Part shown: piece by piece, positions 33,379 to 43,939 of the stretch | Position numbering within the stretch: position 1 is the first letter of the stretch | Layout: each line of letters opens with the position of its first letter | Assembly: GCA_021787365.1 (NCBI GenBank) | Contig: JAJYMB010000071.1 | Span: 1 to 49,068 of the forward strand | Source of the DNA: Actinomycetes bacterium | Lineage (GTDB): Bacteria; Actinomycetota; Acidimicrobiia; Acidimicrobiales; Palsa-688 | Length of the DNA stretch: 49,068 nt | Direction of reading: 5' to 3' | Notes under the pieces: model-generated | Database searches by the model: none | What the model saw: only the letters and a program-made list of their open reading frames with translations | Told to the model about the DNA's origin: nothing | Translations under genes and position numbers: made by a program

Positions 33379-34442
33379 GCGCGCCCGGCAACGGTGCGCC
33401 CCTCAGGGTAGGAGTGGCGGGCGTGGGCCGGATCGGCCGCATGCACGCCGAACTGCTGGCCAGCCGGGTGCCCGGCGCCAAGCTGGCCGCGGTGTCCGAT
33501 GCCTTGGCCCCGCTCGCCGGCGAGGTCGGAGAGGCCCTCGGGGTGCCGGCGCTCGGCACCGAGCGCCTCCTGGCCGACCGGGCGATAGACGCTGTCGCCA
33601 TTTGCGCGCCCACCGAGCAGCACGTGGACCTCATAGTGCAAGCCGCTTCCGCCGGCAAGGCGGCCATCTTTTGCGAGAAACCGGTTTCGCTCGACCTGGC
33701 CGAGGTGGACCGGGCGCTGGCAGCGGTGGCTGCCGCGGGGGCCGCACTGATGGTGGGGTTCAACCGCAGGTTCGACCCTTCGCATGCAGCCGTGCGCGAG
33801 GCGGTGGCGAGCGGGACGATAGGTGTGCCCCACGTCGTGCGGATCACGAGCCGGGACCCCGAGCCACCTCCTTTGGCCTACGCCCGCGGCTCGGGCGGCA
33901 TATTCCTCGACATGACCATCCACGACTTCGACATGGCCCGCTTCTTGGTGGGGAGCGAGGTGGCCGAGGTCCACGCGGCCGGGGCCGTCCGCATCGAGCC
34001 GGCGCTGGCTGAGATGGGTGACGTGGACACCGCCGTCATAACGCTTCGCCATGTGGACGGGTGTCTCACATCGATCGACAACAGCCGCAAGGCCGTGTAC
34101 GGGTACGACCAGAGGGTGGAAGTCCTCGGCTCGGGCGGCATGGCGTCCTCGGGCAACCCGCTCGTCCACACGGCGCAGGTGCGCGACGCCGCCGGCGCTC
34201 GCCTGGCCACGCTCCCGTACTTCTTCATCGAGCGCTACCAGGAGAGCTACCTGCGCCAGTGGGAGGCGTTCGTGGGCGCGGTCCGGTCAGGTTCGCCGCC
34301 GCCGACTTCGGGCCAGGACGGCCGCGCCGCCCTCGTGCTCGGGCTGGCCGCGAAGCGTTCGTTGGCGGAAGGCCGCCCGGTGGCCGTAGGGGAAGTGCCC
34401 GGGGAAGAAAGTGGGGCAGGATTGTCGGAGGTGAAGAGGTGA
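33375..34442 (+). CDS. iolG: Inositol 2-dehydrogenase (copy 2)
   Basis: 355 aa. LRVGVAGVGRIGRMHAELLA (NAD site), IFCEKPVSLDLAEVD (EKP), MVGFNRRFDPSHAAVREAV, GSGGIFLDMTIHDFDMARFL and DNSRKAVYGYDQRVEVLGSG are typical of IolG. It oxidises myo-inositol to scyllo-inosose, the first step of the pathway. GTG 33375 overlaps the iolE stop, and its stop overlaps iolB. Confidence 0.92.
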   Translation: MSAPGNGAPLRVGVAGVGRIGRMHAELLASRVPGAKLAAVSDALAPLAGEVGEALGVPALGTERLLADRAIDAVAICAPTEQHVDLIVQAASAGKAAIFCEKPVSLDLAEVDRALAAVAAAGAALMVGFNRRFDPSHAAVREAVASGTIGVPHVVRITSRDPEPPPLAYARGSGGIFLDMTIHDFDMARFLVGSEVAEVHAAGAVRIEPALAEMGDVDTAVITLRHVDGCLTSIDNSRKAVYGYDQRVEVLGSGGMASSGNPLVHTAQVRDAAGARLATLPYFFIERYQESYLRQWEAFVGAVRSGSPPPTSGQDGRAALVLGLAAKRSLAEGRPVAVGEVPGEESGAGLSEVKR

Positions 34443-35334
34443 CGGTGACGGGGCGGAGCTCGGTTGGCGCCGGCCGCTTCCATTGGGCGGCGGGTTCGCT
34501 GGCGAAGGGGCCGTGGGAGCTCGAGCTCACCCAGGAAGGCGCCGGCTGGTCCTGGGCGTCTCTCAGGGTGCTGGCCCTGCCTCCGGGCGGGTCGCAGGCC
34601 TTTGGTACCGGGGGCGACGAAGTGCTAGTCGTGCCGCTGGAGGGGGGTTGCAGCATCTCTTGTTGTGGTGAGCGGTTCGAGCTCGCCGGGCGAGTGAACG
34701 TGTTGTCGGGGCCGAGCGACTTCGCCTACCTCCCCGTCGGGTCGGACGTAGAGCTGGCCAGCCAGGGTGGCGGCCGGTTCGCGCTGGCGGGGGCCAAGGC
34801 GGGCCGGCGCCTGCCCGCCCGGCGCGAGAGCGCTGAGGCGGTGGCGGTCGAGTTGCGCGGCGCGGGCTCGAGTTCGCGCCGGGTCGTCAACTACTGCATG
34901 CCGGGCACGTTCGAGGCGGACAGGCTGATCGCCTGCGAGGTGGTGACACCGGCCGGCAACTGGTCGTCGTGGCCCCCCCACAAGCACGACGAGGAACGCC
35001 CGGGGGAGGCCGAGCTCGAGGAGATCTACTACTTCCGCGTGGCCGGGGGCCCCGCCGGCGAGGAAGGGGTCGCCTACCAGCGCGTGTACGGGACACCCGA
35101 GCGCCCGGTCGACGTGCTGGCCGAGGTCCGAAGCGGCGACGTAGTCCTCATACCCCACGGCTACCATGGGCCGTCGATGGCCGCCCCGGGCTACGACTTG
35201 TACTACTTGAACGTGATGGCGGGCCCGGGGGAGCGGGCGTGGCTCGTGAGCTTCGACCCCGCCCACGACTGGGTGCGCTCCTCCTGGGAGGGCCAGGCGG
35301 TCGACCCTCGCCTGGCTGGCGGAGGGGACGGCAA

Positions 35335-35338
<4 letters not shown>
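34439..35338 (+). CDS. iolB: 5-deoxy-glucuronate isomerase
   Basis: 299 aa from GTG 34439, which overlaps the iolG stop (GTGA). Two-cupin protein: first cupin with LEGGCSISCCGERFELAGR; metal site WPPHKHDEERPGEAELEEIY then YYFRV; second His in VLIPHGYHGPSMAAPGYDLY. IolB converts 5-deoxy-D-glucuronate to 5-dehydro-2-deoxy-D-gluconate. The open frame extends left into iolG but without coding meaning. Stop overlaps iolD (ATGA). Confidence 0.95.
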
Positions 35339-37230
<1,892 letters not shown>

Positions 37231-37243
37231 AAGGAGCGAGCAG

Positions 37244-38740
37244 ATGAGGTCCATCGGTCACTGGGTCGGGGGCAAGCCAGTCGAAGGAGGTTCGGGGCGT
37301 GCCGGCCCCGTGTACAACCCGGCCACAGGCGAGCAGCAGGCTTCGGTGGCCTTCGCCTCGACCGAGGAGGTGGACGAGGCCGTCCGCACCGCCAGCGCTG
37401 CGCTCGTCGACTGGGGAGTGTCGTCGCTCTCGCAGCGCGCCAAGATCCTCTTTTCGTTCAGGGAACTTCTCAACTCCCACTTGGCCGAGCTCGCCGGCAT
37501 GGTCGTGGACGAGCACGGCAAGGTCTACTCCGACGCCGAGGGCGAGGTGCAGCGCGGCCTCGAGGTGGTGGAGTTCGCTTGCGGGATCCCGCACCTTTTG
37601 AAGGGGGAGTACTCCGACCAGGTCTCGCGGGGCATAGACGTGTTCTCCTACCGCCAGCCCCTCGGGGTGGTCGCGGGCATTACTCCGTTCAACTTCCCGG
37701 CGATGGTCCCGATGTGGATGTACCCGATCGCGATCGCCTGCGGTAACACCTTTGTCTTGAAGCCGAGCGAGCGCGACCCCTCGGTGTCCATCCGCGTGGC
37801 CGAGCTTTGGGCCGAAGCGGGACTTCCCGATGGGGTCTTCAACGTCGTGAACGGCGACAAGGTGGCCGTGGACGCCCTGTTGGAGCACCCTGACGTGGCG
37901 GCCGTGTCGTTCGTGGGCTCGACGCCGATCGCCCGCTACGTCCACTCGAAGGCCACTTCCTCGGGTAAGCGGGTGCAGGCGCTCGGCGGGGCGAAAAACC
38001 ATGCCGTCGTGTTGCCCGACGCGGACTTGTCCTTCGCGGCAGACCACGTGTCGGCCGCGGCGTTCGGCAGTGCCGGGGAGCGTTGCATGGCCATTTCCGC
38101 TGCGGTGGCCGTGGGCGACGCCGGCGACGCCTTGGTGAGCGCGCTCACCGAGAGGGCCGACGCCGTCGTGGTGGGGCCTGGTCGCGACGAGGGGAGCGAG
38201 ATGGGCCCGGTCGTGACGGAGCAGGCCAAGGAGCGCATCACCGGCTACATCGAGCGGGCGGCGCAGGCCGGCGCCCGCCTCGCCCGGGACGGCCGCGGCC
38301 TAGTGGTCCCCGGGCACGAGCGTGGCTTTTTCGTGGGCCCCACCGTGGTCGACCAGGTCACAACTTCGATGGAGGTGTACCGGGACGAGATATTCGGCCC
38401 GGTCCTGTCGGTGCTGCGGGCCGGCACCGTGGACGAGGCGATCGCGCTCGTGAACGCCAACCCCTACGGCAATGGCACGGCCGTGTTCACGTCCTCGGGG
38501 GAGGCGGCCCGGCGGTTCCACCGGGAGGTAAACGTGGGCATGATCGGGATAAACGTGCCGATCCCGGTGCCGATGGCGTATTACTCGTTCGGGGGCTGGA
38601 AGGACTCGCTGTTCGGAGAGCGGCGCATCCACGGCCCCGAGGGCGTGGGTTTTTACACGCGCTCCAAGGTGGTCACGTCAAGGTGGCCGGCGCCGAGGGC
38701 CGGCGCCGGCGCCTCTTTGCAGTTCCCGACCTCGAGCTGA
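37244..38740 (+). CDS. mmsA: (Methyl)malonate-semialdehyde dehydrogenase, CoA-acylating
   Basis: 498 aa. ATG 37244 with AAGGAGCG upstream. Aldehyde dehydrogenase fold: PFNFPAMVPMWMYPIAIACG, LKPSERDPS, FVGSTPIARYVH, GGAKNHAVVLPDAD, catalytic Cys281 in GSAGERCMAIS, and EIFGPVLSV. MmsA/IolA converts malonate semialdehyde to acetyl-CoA and CO2, the last step of inositol breakdown. The C-terminal 20 residues (PAPRAGAGASLQFPTSS) extend beyond the usual end. Last gene of the operon; iolC and iolJ, needed between IolB and this step, are not in the window. Confidence 0.95.
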   Translation: MRSIGHWVGGKPVEGGSGRAGPVYNPATGEQQASVAFASTEEVDEAVRTASAALVDWGVSSLSQRAKILFSFRELLNSHLAELAGMVVDEHGKVYSDAEGEVQRGLEVVEFACGIPHLLKGEYSDQVSRGIDVFSYRQPLGVVAGITPFNFPAMVPMWMYPIAIACGNTFVLKPSERDPSVSIRVAELWAEAGLPDGVFNVVNGDKVAVDALLEHPDVAAVSFVGSTPIARYVHSKATSSGKRVQALGGAKNHAVVLPDADLSFAADHVSAAAFGSAGERCMAISAAVAVGDAGDALVSALTERADAVVVGPGRDEGSEMGPVVTEQAKERITGYIERAAQAGARLARDGRGLVVPGHERGFFVGPTVVDQVTTSMEVYRDEIFGPVLSVLRAGTVDEAIALVNANPYGNGTAVFTSSGEAARRFHREVNVGMIGINVPIPVPMAYYSFGGWKDSLFGERRIHGPEGVGFYTRSKVVTSRWPAPRAGAGASLQFPTSS

Positions 38741-38806
38741 ACTGGGGGTCGGGCCGGTGACCGGCCGGCTCGGTGGGGCCGGGCCGGGGCCGGGCCGCTC
38801 GGTGCT

Positions 38807-38853
38807 TTCTTGCAGACGTAAGTGGCCAAATAAGCCGTTTTCGTCTGCAAGAA
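38807..38853. repeat. 12-bp perfect inverted repeat with 23-nt AT-rich loop
   Basis: TTCTTGCAGACG (38807-38818) and CGTCTGCAAGAA (38842-38853) flank a loop containing AAGTGGCCAAATAAGCC. It lies in the 198-bp gap between the convergent mmsA and sortase genes, where a bidirectional terminator would be expected, but has no T-run. The loop shares AAGTGGCCAAA with 2619-2629. The rest of the gap is very G/C-rich with no gene. Confidence 0.7.
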
Positions 38854-38938
38854 TGACGCAGCCGGTGCGGGCCGGCGCCCGCCGGCGGGCCGGGAGCGGG
38901 GATTGGCTCGATGTGGCGCCGGCGTCCGCCGGCGGGCA

Positions 38939-39646
38939 TCACGCCGGCTTCGCCGAGGCGAGGGAGGCGAAGACGACGGTGCTGTCGAGGTAGTGGCGGG
39001 TCGAATAGTCGAACGGCCCTCCGCAGGTGATCAGGCGGAGGGCAGGGTAGTCGGTCGGGCCGTACACAGCGGCGGTCGGGAAACTGGCCTTCGGGTACCT
39101 GCGGACCCCGTCGACGACGAAGGTCGCAACCGTCCCGTCGGCCAGCGTCACCTTTATGTGGTTGCCCGGCGCCAGCGAGCCGAGGCGGAAAAAGACGGCG
39201 GGGCCGTAGATGTTGTCGACGTGGCCGACGATCACCGACGGCCCGACCTGCCCCGGCGTGGGGGAGTAGCGGTACCAGGCGGCCTCGCTCGGCTTGGCGA
39301 AGAGAGGGGGCACCTGGATGGTGCCGTCCCGGTTGAGCCCTACTTCTCCTACCGCCGTGTCGACATCGATCTTTGGGATCTCGAGCGCGACGGGACGGGA
39401 CCTCGGCAGCACGAGGCCGGCCGACCCCCGGCGCCGGCTCGCGAGGGCTTCCGCGACTTTGTCCAAGCTCGCTTGCGCCGGTGCCAGCGACGGAGCGGCT
39501 CGGGGTGCCCGGAGCGACGGTGCCGGCGGCCCGAGCGACCCGGCCTGAACTGCACGGGGCTGTGGCGCGTGGTGCTGGCTGGCGGCCGCCACGCCGAGCG
39601 CGGCGGCACCCGCGGCCACGAGTGCCGCCCCGAGGACTATGGCCAC
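38939..39646 (-). CDS. Class F-like sortase
   Basis: 235 aa from GTG 39646 (AGGGGCGG upstream). The frame is open further left but would overlap the neighbour, and no better start exists in between. N-terminal membrane anchor MAIVLGAALVAAGAAALGVA, Pro/Ala-rich stalk, then the sortase beta-barrel with catalytic His142 (VIVGHVDNIYGPAVFF), Cys208 (LRLITCGGPFD) and Arg217 (STRHYLD). Sortases cleave a C-terminal sorting motif and join the protein to the cell wall. 68 bp downstream of a small protein with such a motif, so the two form a dedicated pair. Confidence 0.88.
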   Translation of the reverse strand: MAIVLGAALVAAGAAALGVAAASQHHAPQPRAVQAGSLGPPAPSLRAPRAAPSLAPAQASLDKVAEALASRRRGSAGLVLPRSRPVALEIPKIDVDTAVGEVGLNRDGTIQVPPLFAKPSEAAWYRYSPTPGQVGPSVIVGHVDNIYGPAVFFRLGSLAPGNHIKVTLADGTVATFVVDGVRRYPKASFPTAAVYGPTDYPALRLITCGGPFDYSTRHYLDSTVVFASLASAKPA

Positions 39647-39714
39647 CAGGCCGCCCCTAGCGCGTGGGGCGAGGTGCCGGCCGTGGTTCGGCCGCTGCGG
39701 CGTCCCGGCCTCCC

Positions 39715-40221
39715 TCAGTAGCTGGTGCGGGCCCGGCGCCGGCGGCGGATCCCGAAGCCGGCCAGGACGCCGCCGGCTGCAACCAGAGCGGCGCCGCCGT
39801 AGAGGAGCGAGGCGTCTTGGAGGCCCGCGGTGCTCCCGGCCCCGGTCTGGGGCGCCCCGGTCGGGGCGGTCGCGGCGGCAGATGTGCATGCCGTCCCGAT
39901 TGCGTTCGCGTCAGCGGTGAGCTTGGCCACGTTGATCTTGCCGCCGGCGGCGGCCTTGAGATCTGTCACGAAGGCGCCCACCGCGCTCTTCACGCTGGGG
40001 GGCGCGCTCGCCGACTCGGTCTCGAGTTGGGTGACGAACCCGCCGATCTTGCTGGCGAGCGCTGAGCTGCTCGCCTGGGGCAGTTGTTTTTGGATGCTGG
40101 TGAGGGTCGACTCGACCTGGCTGCAGGCGCTCGACGACTGGGCGCCGGCCGGCGTGCCCACCAGCAGGGTCAGCGCGCCAGCGACGAGGACGCCAACGAA
40201 CGACGCTAGAACTCGTACCAT
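39715..40221 (-). CDS. Small sortase-anchored surface protein (APQTG signal)
   Basis: 168 aa. Signal peptide VLASFVGVLVAGALTLLVGT ending AGA-Q; mature start QSSSAC. A helical middle (residues 35-110) is framed by Cys33 and Cys112, likely one disulfide. A Thr/Ala/Pro linker leads to APQTG (123-127), a TM helix (138-158) and tail RRRRRARTSY. This is the tripartite cell-wall sorting signal with Ala in place of the usual Leu. ATG 40221 has AAGGAGG upstream. No homologous domain recognised. Confidence 0.85.
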   Translation of the reverse strand: MVRVLASFVGVLVAGALTLLVGTPAGAQSSSACSQVESTLTSIQKQLPQASSSALASKIGGFVTQLETESASAPPSVKSAVGAFVTDLKAAAGGKINVAKLTADANAIGTACTSAAATAPTGAPQTGAGSTAGLQDASLLYGGAALVAAGGVLAGFGIRRRRRARTSY

Positions 40222-40242
40222 AGTGCCTCCTTCGGCAAGTTG

Positions 40243-40929
40243 TTATACCCGCCAGAAGGCTAGTGCGGCGCGTGCGGACCGGCGGGTTTTCCCGGCCGGC
40301 GGGGCAATGGCGCCGGTGCCGATGCGCTCTCGCCGCCCTGGGGCGAGAGCCAGGTAAAGCTCGTACACGGCGGAGAGCAGCTTCAACCAGCAGTGGTCCA
40401 GGAACCGGTACTCGCCGGCGCTGACGAGGCGAGAGGCGAGACCGGGCGACTGCTGCCATAGGTACCGGCGCGCCCGGGCGGCGTGGAGAGGGTCGGACAC
40501 GATGGCCAGCCGGGGGTACTCGTCTACGAGTGGCTGGGAAAAGGCTACGTTTTCCCATGTCGAAGTGGCACGGGTCTCGGTGGCGACGGCGTTTTCCGGC
40601 ACGCCGAGCCTCTGGGCGTGGGCGGCCATGACCAAGGCTTCGGGGGGCCGCCCGTGAGACGGCCCTCCGGAAAAGACGACCCGTTCAGCCCCGAGAGCGG
40701 GCCACGCCCGGGCGGCCAGCTGGGTACGCCACTTCTGGACGGGGTGGAGCCTGCCGTCCCGCCTCGACGGGTAGCCGAGCACGACCAGTGCGCACGGTCC
40801 TTCCAGCGGCGGGTCAGGTGGGAGATGGCGCTTGGAGGCAAGCCAGTGGGCGCACTCGGACGCGAGTACGGCGGCGGTAGCAGTACAGGTGAGCTGCCTC
40901 GCCACCCTGCTGAGCGTCAGGGCGGCCAC
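40243..40929 (-). CDS. YdcF-like DUF218 protein
   Basis: About 228 aa from GTG 40929 (GTG 40941 also possible). The core has CALVVLGYPSRRDGRLHP, RVVFSGGPSHGRPPEALVMA, TRATSTWENVAFS and LAIVSDPLHAARARRYL, the DUF218 blocks. Family members are linked to envelope or vancomycin resistance phenotypes (SanA, YdcF, ElyC), but the reaction is unknown. The start overlaps the end of the TrmH-family gene by about 13 bp. Confidence 0.85.
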   Translation of the reverse strand: MAALTLSRVARQLTCTATAAVLASECAHWLASKRHLPPDPPLEGPCALVVLGYPSRRDGRLHPVQKWRTQLAARAWPALGAERVVFSGGPSHGRPPEALVMAAHAQRLGVPENAVATETRATSTWENVAFSQPLVDEYPRLAIVSDPLHAARARRYLWQQSPGLASRLVSAGEYRFLDHCWLKLLSAVYELYLALAPGRRERIGTGAIAPPAGKTRRSARAALAFWRV

Positions 40930-41453
40930 GACCCCGACCACTCGCGCCGGCGGAGCTCGAACATGGCGATCGCAGCCGCGGCTGCGACGTTGAGACTTCC
41001 CACCCGCCCGAGCTGCGGGATGAACGCAACCGCGTCGCAGGCAGCCAACGTGGCCGGGCTGAGGCCGTGGTCCTCGTGGCCGAGGGCGAGACAGATGTCG
41101 GGCCCCGCCGAGAGATGGTGGATGGGGACGGCCTGGTCTGCGAGCTCGAGGCCTATCACGGAGAAGCCGTCCTCCCGGGCGGCGTCGGCGGCCTCGGGCC
41201 CGCGTGTGAAATGCGACCACGACAGGTAGCGCTCGGTCCCCATGGCCGTCTTGGCCGCGCGGGCGGAGCCCGGCGAAGCGGCAACGCCGGCCAGGTAGAG
41301 GTGTTCCACCCGGAACGCGGCGGCGGTCCGGACAATCGAGCCGACGTTCCAAGGAGAAGCGACGCTGTCGAGGAGCAGGGCAACCCGGCCGGAGGAGCGA
41401 CGCGCCCATTCCCGGTAAAGGCGTTTGCGGTCGGTCTGGCCTAGCTGTTTCAC
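40917..41453 (-). CDS. TrmH/SpoU-family RNA methyltransferase
   Basis: 178 aa. SPOUT fold: ALLLDSVASPWNVGSIVRTA (motif 1 with Asn and Arg), LALGHEDHGLSPATLAACD (motif 2, GxExxG), AFIPQLGRVGSLNVAAAAAI (motif 3). A 2'-O-ribose methylase of tRNA or rRNA; the target site cannot be told. GTG 41453 overlaps the stop of a repeated micro-ORF (see 41450-41494). Confidence 0.9.
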   Translation of the reverse strand: MKQLGQTDRKRLYREWARRSSGRVALLLDSVASPWNVGSIVRTAAAFRVEHLYLAGVAASPGSARAAKTAMGTERYLSWSHFTRGPEAADAAREDGFSVIGLELADQAVPIHHLSAGPDICLALGHEDHGLSPATLAACDAVAFIPQLGRVGSLNVAAAAAIAMFELRRREWSGSWPP

Positions 41454-41494
41454 CGCGGTACCCCGTGGGTCACCGCGGTACCCCGTGGGTCACC
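41450..41494 (-). repeat. 20-bp tandem repeat forming a chain of overlapping micro-ORFs
   Basis: Two exact copies of TCACCGCGGTACCCCGTGGG (plus strand, 41450-41469 and 41470-41489) and the start of a third. On the coding strand each boundary is GTGA. The stop of the RsmC-like gene (41492-41490) overlaps a GTG that opens a seven-codon ORF (M-T-H-G-V-P-R, 41493-41470). Its stop overlaps the next GTG, which repeats the peptide (41473-41450), and that stop overlaps the GTG of the TrmH-family gene. Confidence 0.9.
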
Positions 41495-42173
41495 TCGAGC
41501 ACCCGACCTCGAGCACCCGGTAGCCGGACTTGGAGGCGGCCCTCCGCACGGCCCAGCCCTCGCCGTCCAGCCACGTAGCCAGGGAGTCCCCTCCCAGGTG
41601 ACGGTTGACGACCAGCCAGGCGCTGGCCCCGCCGGCGAGGCGCGCCAGCCACGTGGCGAGCAGGCTATGGAGGGCGCTCTTCCCGACGCGGACGGGCGGG
41701 TTGGACCAGATCCCGGCGAAGCGGACCGCTTCTGGGACCTCCTCGGGCGCCGCCGGCCTCAGGTTGGCGAGCCCGAGGCGCTTGGCGTTGGCTGCCGTCA
41801 GCTGGAGGGCCCGAGAGTTGACCTCGACCGCCCACACCGTGGCCGCCGGAGAGCGGGCTGCGAGCGCGCAGGCGATGGGCCCGTAGCCGCAGCCGAGGTC
41901 GAGCAGGTGGCCCTCGGGTGGTGGCGCGGGCGACTCTTTCAGCAGGGCCAGCGTCCCGGGGTCGACGCGCCGGGACGAGAAGACACCGTGGTCGGCGAGG
42001 AGGGTGAGGTCGAGGCCGGGCAGGCGGAGCTCCACCAGGCCGGGCTCGGAGGCGACCGCCGGCTCTGGTGAAAAATAATGCTCAGCGGCCGGCCCAGGCT
42101 GGGCACCTCCGCCAGGGGACGAGCCCGAGCGGAGCACCCCGGGCGGGCCAGCAGGCACAACCATTTGGTGCAC
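41490..42173 (-). CDS. RsmC-like class I methyltransferase
   Basis: 227 aa. HYFSPEPAVAS, then VFSSRRVDPGTLALL, AdoMet motif LLDLGCGYGPIACALAARSP, and catalytic SNPPVRVG: the layout of RsmC/RlmG-type guanine-N2 methylases (single domain). GTG 42173 or ATG 42164. The last codons contain a 14-bp direct duplication (CCTCGAGCACCCGA/G, 41493-41520 on the plus strand), giving VLEVGCSR. Upstream of trmH-like in the same leftward unit. Confidence 0.85.
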   Translation of the reverse strand: MHQMVVPAGPPGVLRSGSSPGGGAQPGPAAEHYFSPEPAVASEPGLVELRLPGLDLTLLADHGVFSSRRVDPGTLALLKESPAPPPEGHLLDLGCGYGPIACALAARSPAATVWAVEVNSRALQLTAANAKRLGLANLRPAAPEEVPEAVRFAGIWSNPPVRVGKSALHSLLATWLARLAGGASAWLVVNRHLGGDSLATWLDGEGWAVRRAASKSGYRVLEVGCSR

Positions 42174-42330
42174 CAGCTTACCGGGGCTGGCTGAAAGGAC
42201 CTCGTTGTGGTGGTTCGATTGCCGCGCGAAGGTTGTTGGCTCGGGCGGAGGGTGCGCAAGGGGGCCAGCCGCGGTTCAACTGCGGCGGCGAACTCGTGCC
42301 CTGCGGCAACCTCGTGAGCTCGCCAGCGTG

Positions 42331-42400
42331 CTTGCGTCCCGAGGACCTGCTTGCGTCCCGAGGACCTGCTTGCGTCCCGAGGACCTGCTTGCGTCCCGAG
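42331..42400. repeat. 19-bp tandem repeat, 3.7 copies
   Basis: Unit CTTGCGTCCCGAGGACCTG, exact, in the intergenic region between glyA (stop at 42428) and the RsmC-like start (42173). Contains no NTGA; just slippage-type expansion as far as can be seen. No spacers. Confidence 0.95.
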
Positions 42401-42413
42401 GAGTAGCCGGACC

Positions 42414-42437
42414 GTTTACAGGTGTGTTTACAGGTGT
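42414..42437 (-). repeat. 12-bp duplication covering the glyA stop
   Basis: GTTTACAGGTGT twice. On the coding strand this gives His-Leu-stop followed by Thr-His-Leu-stop in the same frame, so glyA has a backup stop four codons later. Confidence 0.9.
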
Positions 42438-43909
42438 ATTTCGGGGTAGAGGGGGTGGGCAGCTAGCAGTTCGGCGCAGCGCCGCCGGCACGCTTCCGCG
42501 ACGGCGGCGTCGATCGTGTACTTGGCCTTGGAGGTGGCCGAGGCGGGTTGGGTCGCCCGGAGGGCGTCGGTCACGATGGCGGCCACCTCGTCGAGGTCGC
42601 TCGGGCCGAAGCCGAGCGTGGTGAGCGCCGGCGTACCCATCCTCACCCCAGAGGTGTACCAGGGCCCGTTGGGGTCTGCCGGCACGGAGTTGCGGTTGGT
42701 GACCACGCCGGCGTCGAGGAGGGCAGACTCGGCCTGGCGGCCGGTGAGCCCGAAGCTCGCTCCAACGTCCATGAGCACTATGTGGTTGTCGGTGCCCCCG
42801 GTGACGAGCTTGGCGCCGCGCCGTGACAGGCCCTCGGCGAGGGCACGGGCGTTGTCGACGATGCCCCGCGCGTAAGCCGCGAAGGAAGGCCGGCGGGCTT
42901 CTGCGAGCGCTACAGCCTTGGCCGCCATCACGTGGGGGAGCGGCCCGCCGAGGACCATCGGGCAGCCCTTGTCGACGAAGGGAGCGTACTCGCCCCGGCA
43001 GAGCACCATGCCCCCGCGTGGGCCCCGGAGAGACTTGTGCGTGGTGGTCGTGACCACGTCGGCGTGGGGCACGGGGTCGAAGTCGCCGGTCAGGACCTTA
43101 CCCGCGACGAGGCCGGCGAAATGGGCCATGTCCACCATGAAAGTGGCACCGACTTCTTCCGCGATCTCGGCCATGACCGCGAAATTGGGGTTACGAGGGT
43201 AGGCGGAATAGCCCGCCACGAGCAGGAGCGGGCGCCACTCGCGAGCCTGGCGGGCGATGGCGTCGTAGTCGAGCAGGCCTGTCCCCGGGTCGACGCCGTA
43301 GCTGGCCTGGTCGAACAGTTTTCCCGAGATGTTGGGCCGGAACCCGTGGGTCAAGTGCCCACCGGCATCGAGCGACATCCCGAGCATGCGCTGGTCGTTG
43401 AAAGCGTGGCGGAGGCGGTCCCAGGCGTCTTTCGGCAAGTCGTTGACGTGTTGGGCACCGGCCTCTTCCAAAGCGGGCAGCTCCACTCGTTTGGCGAGGA
43501 TGGCCCAGTACGCGACGAGGTTGGCGTCTATGCCCGAGTGGGGCTGGGCATAGGCGTGGTCCGCGCCGAAGAGCGCCTTGGCGTGCTCTGCCGCCAGGGT
43601 CTCGACGCGGTCGACCATCTCGCAGCCGGCGTACATGCGGTGGCCCGGTACGCCCTCGGCGTACTTGTCCGAGAGCCAGTTGCCCATGGCGAGCAGGACG
43701 GCGGGTGAGGCGTAGTTCTCCGAGGCGATCAGCTTGAGCTGCCGGCGCTGGTTGGCCAGTTCGCCCTTGATGGCTGCGGCGACGTCGGGCTCTACTGCCG
43801 CGATCACCTCCAGGGCACTGGTGTAGGCGGAGGCGACCGCCGCGGCGTTGGGGCCGCTCGAAGTGGCGGGCCCGCTGCTCGGGGGTTGGGTGGTGGTGGC
43901 CTGTGACAT
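42428..43909 (-). CDS. glyA: Serine hydroxymethyltransferase
   Basis: 493 aa, about 75 longer than the E. coli enzyme: an N-terminal Pro/Ser/Ala tail and an insertion at residues about 135-195 ([20 protein letters not shown] onward). PLP Lys292 in [52 protein letters not shown]. Interconverts serine and glycine with tetrahydrofolate. ATG 43909 has AGGAGG upstream and is preceded by a ZTP riboswitch, consistent with one-carbon control. Confidence 0.96.
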   Translation of the reverse strand: MSQATTTQPPSSGPATSSGPNAAAVASAYTSALEVIAAVEPDVAAAIKGELANQRRQLKLIASENYASPAVLLAMGNWLSDKYAEGVPGHRMYAGCEMVDRVETLAAEHAKALFGADHAYAQPHSGIDANLVAYWAILAKRVELPALEEAGAQHVNDLPKDAWDRLRHAFNDQRMLGMSLDAGGHLTHGFRPNISGKLFDQASYGVDPGTGLLDYDAIARQAREWRPLLLVAGYSAYPRNPNFAVMAEIAEEVGATFMVDMAHFAGLVAGKVLTGDFDPVPHADVVTTTTHKSLRGPRGGMVLCRGEYAPFVDKGCPMVLGGPLPHVMAAKAVALAEARRPSFAAYARGIVDNARALAEGLSRRGAKLVTGGTDNHIVLMDVGASFGLTGRQAESALLDAGVVTNRNSVPADPNGPWYTSGVRMGTPALTTLGFGPSDLDEVAAIVTDALRATQPASATSKAKYTIDAAVAEACRRRCAELLAAHPLYPEIHL

Positions 43910-43939
43910 GGCGTCCTCCTGTTGGGGGTCGATCTGGTC

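Noticed and set aside
34969-35334. Extended N-terminus for IolD
   Set aside because: This is a second frame inside iolB; IolD homology starts at ATG 35335, which overlaps the iolB stop.
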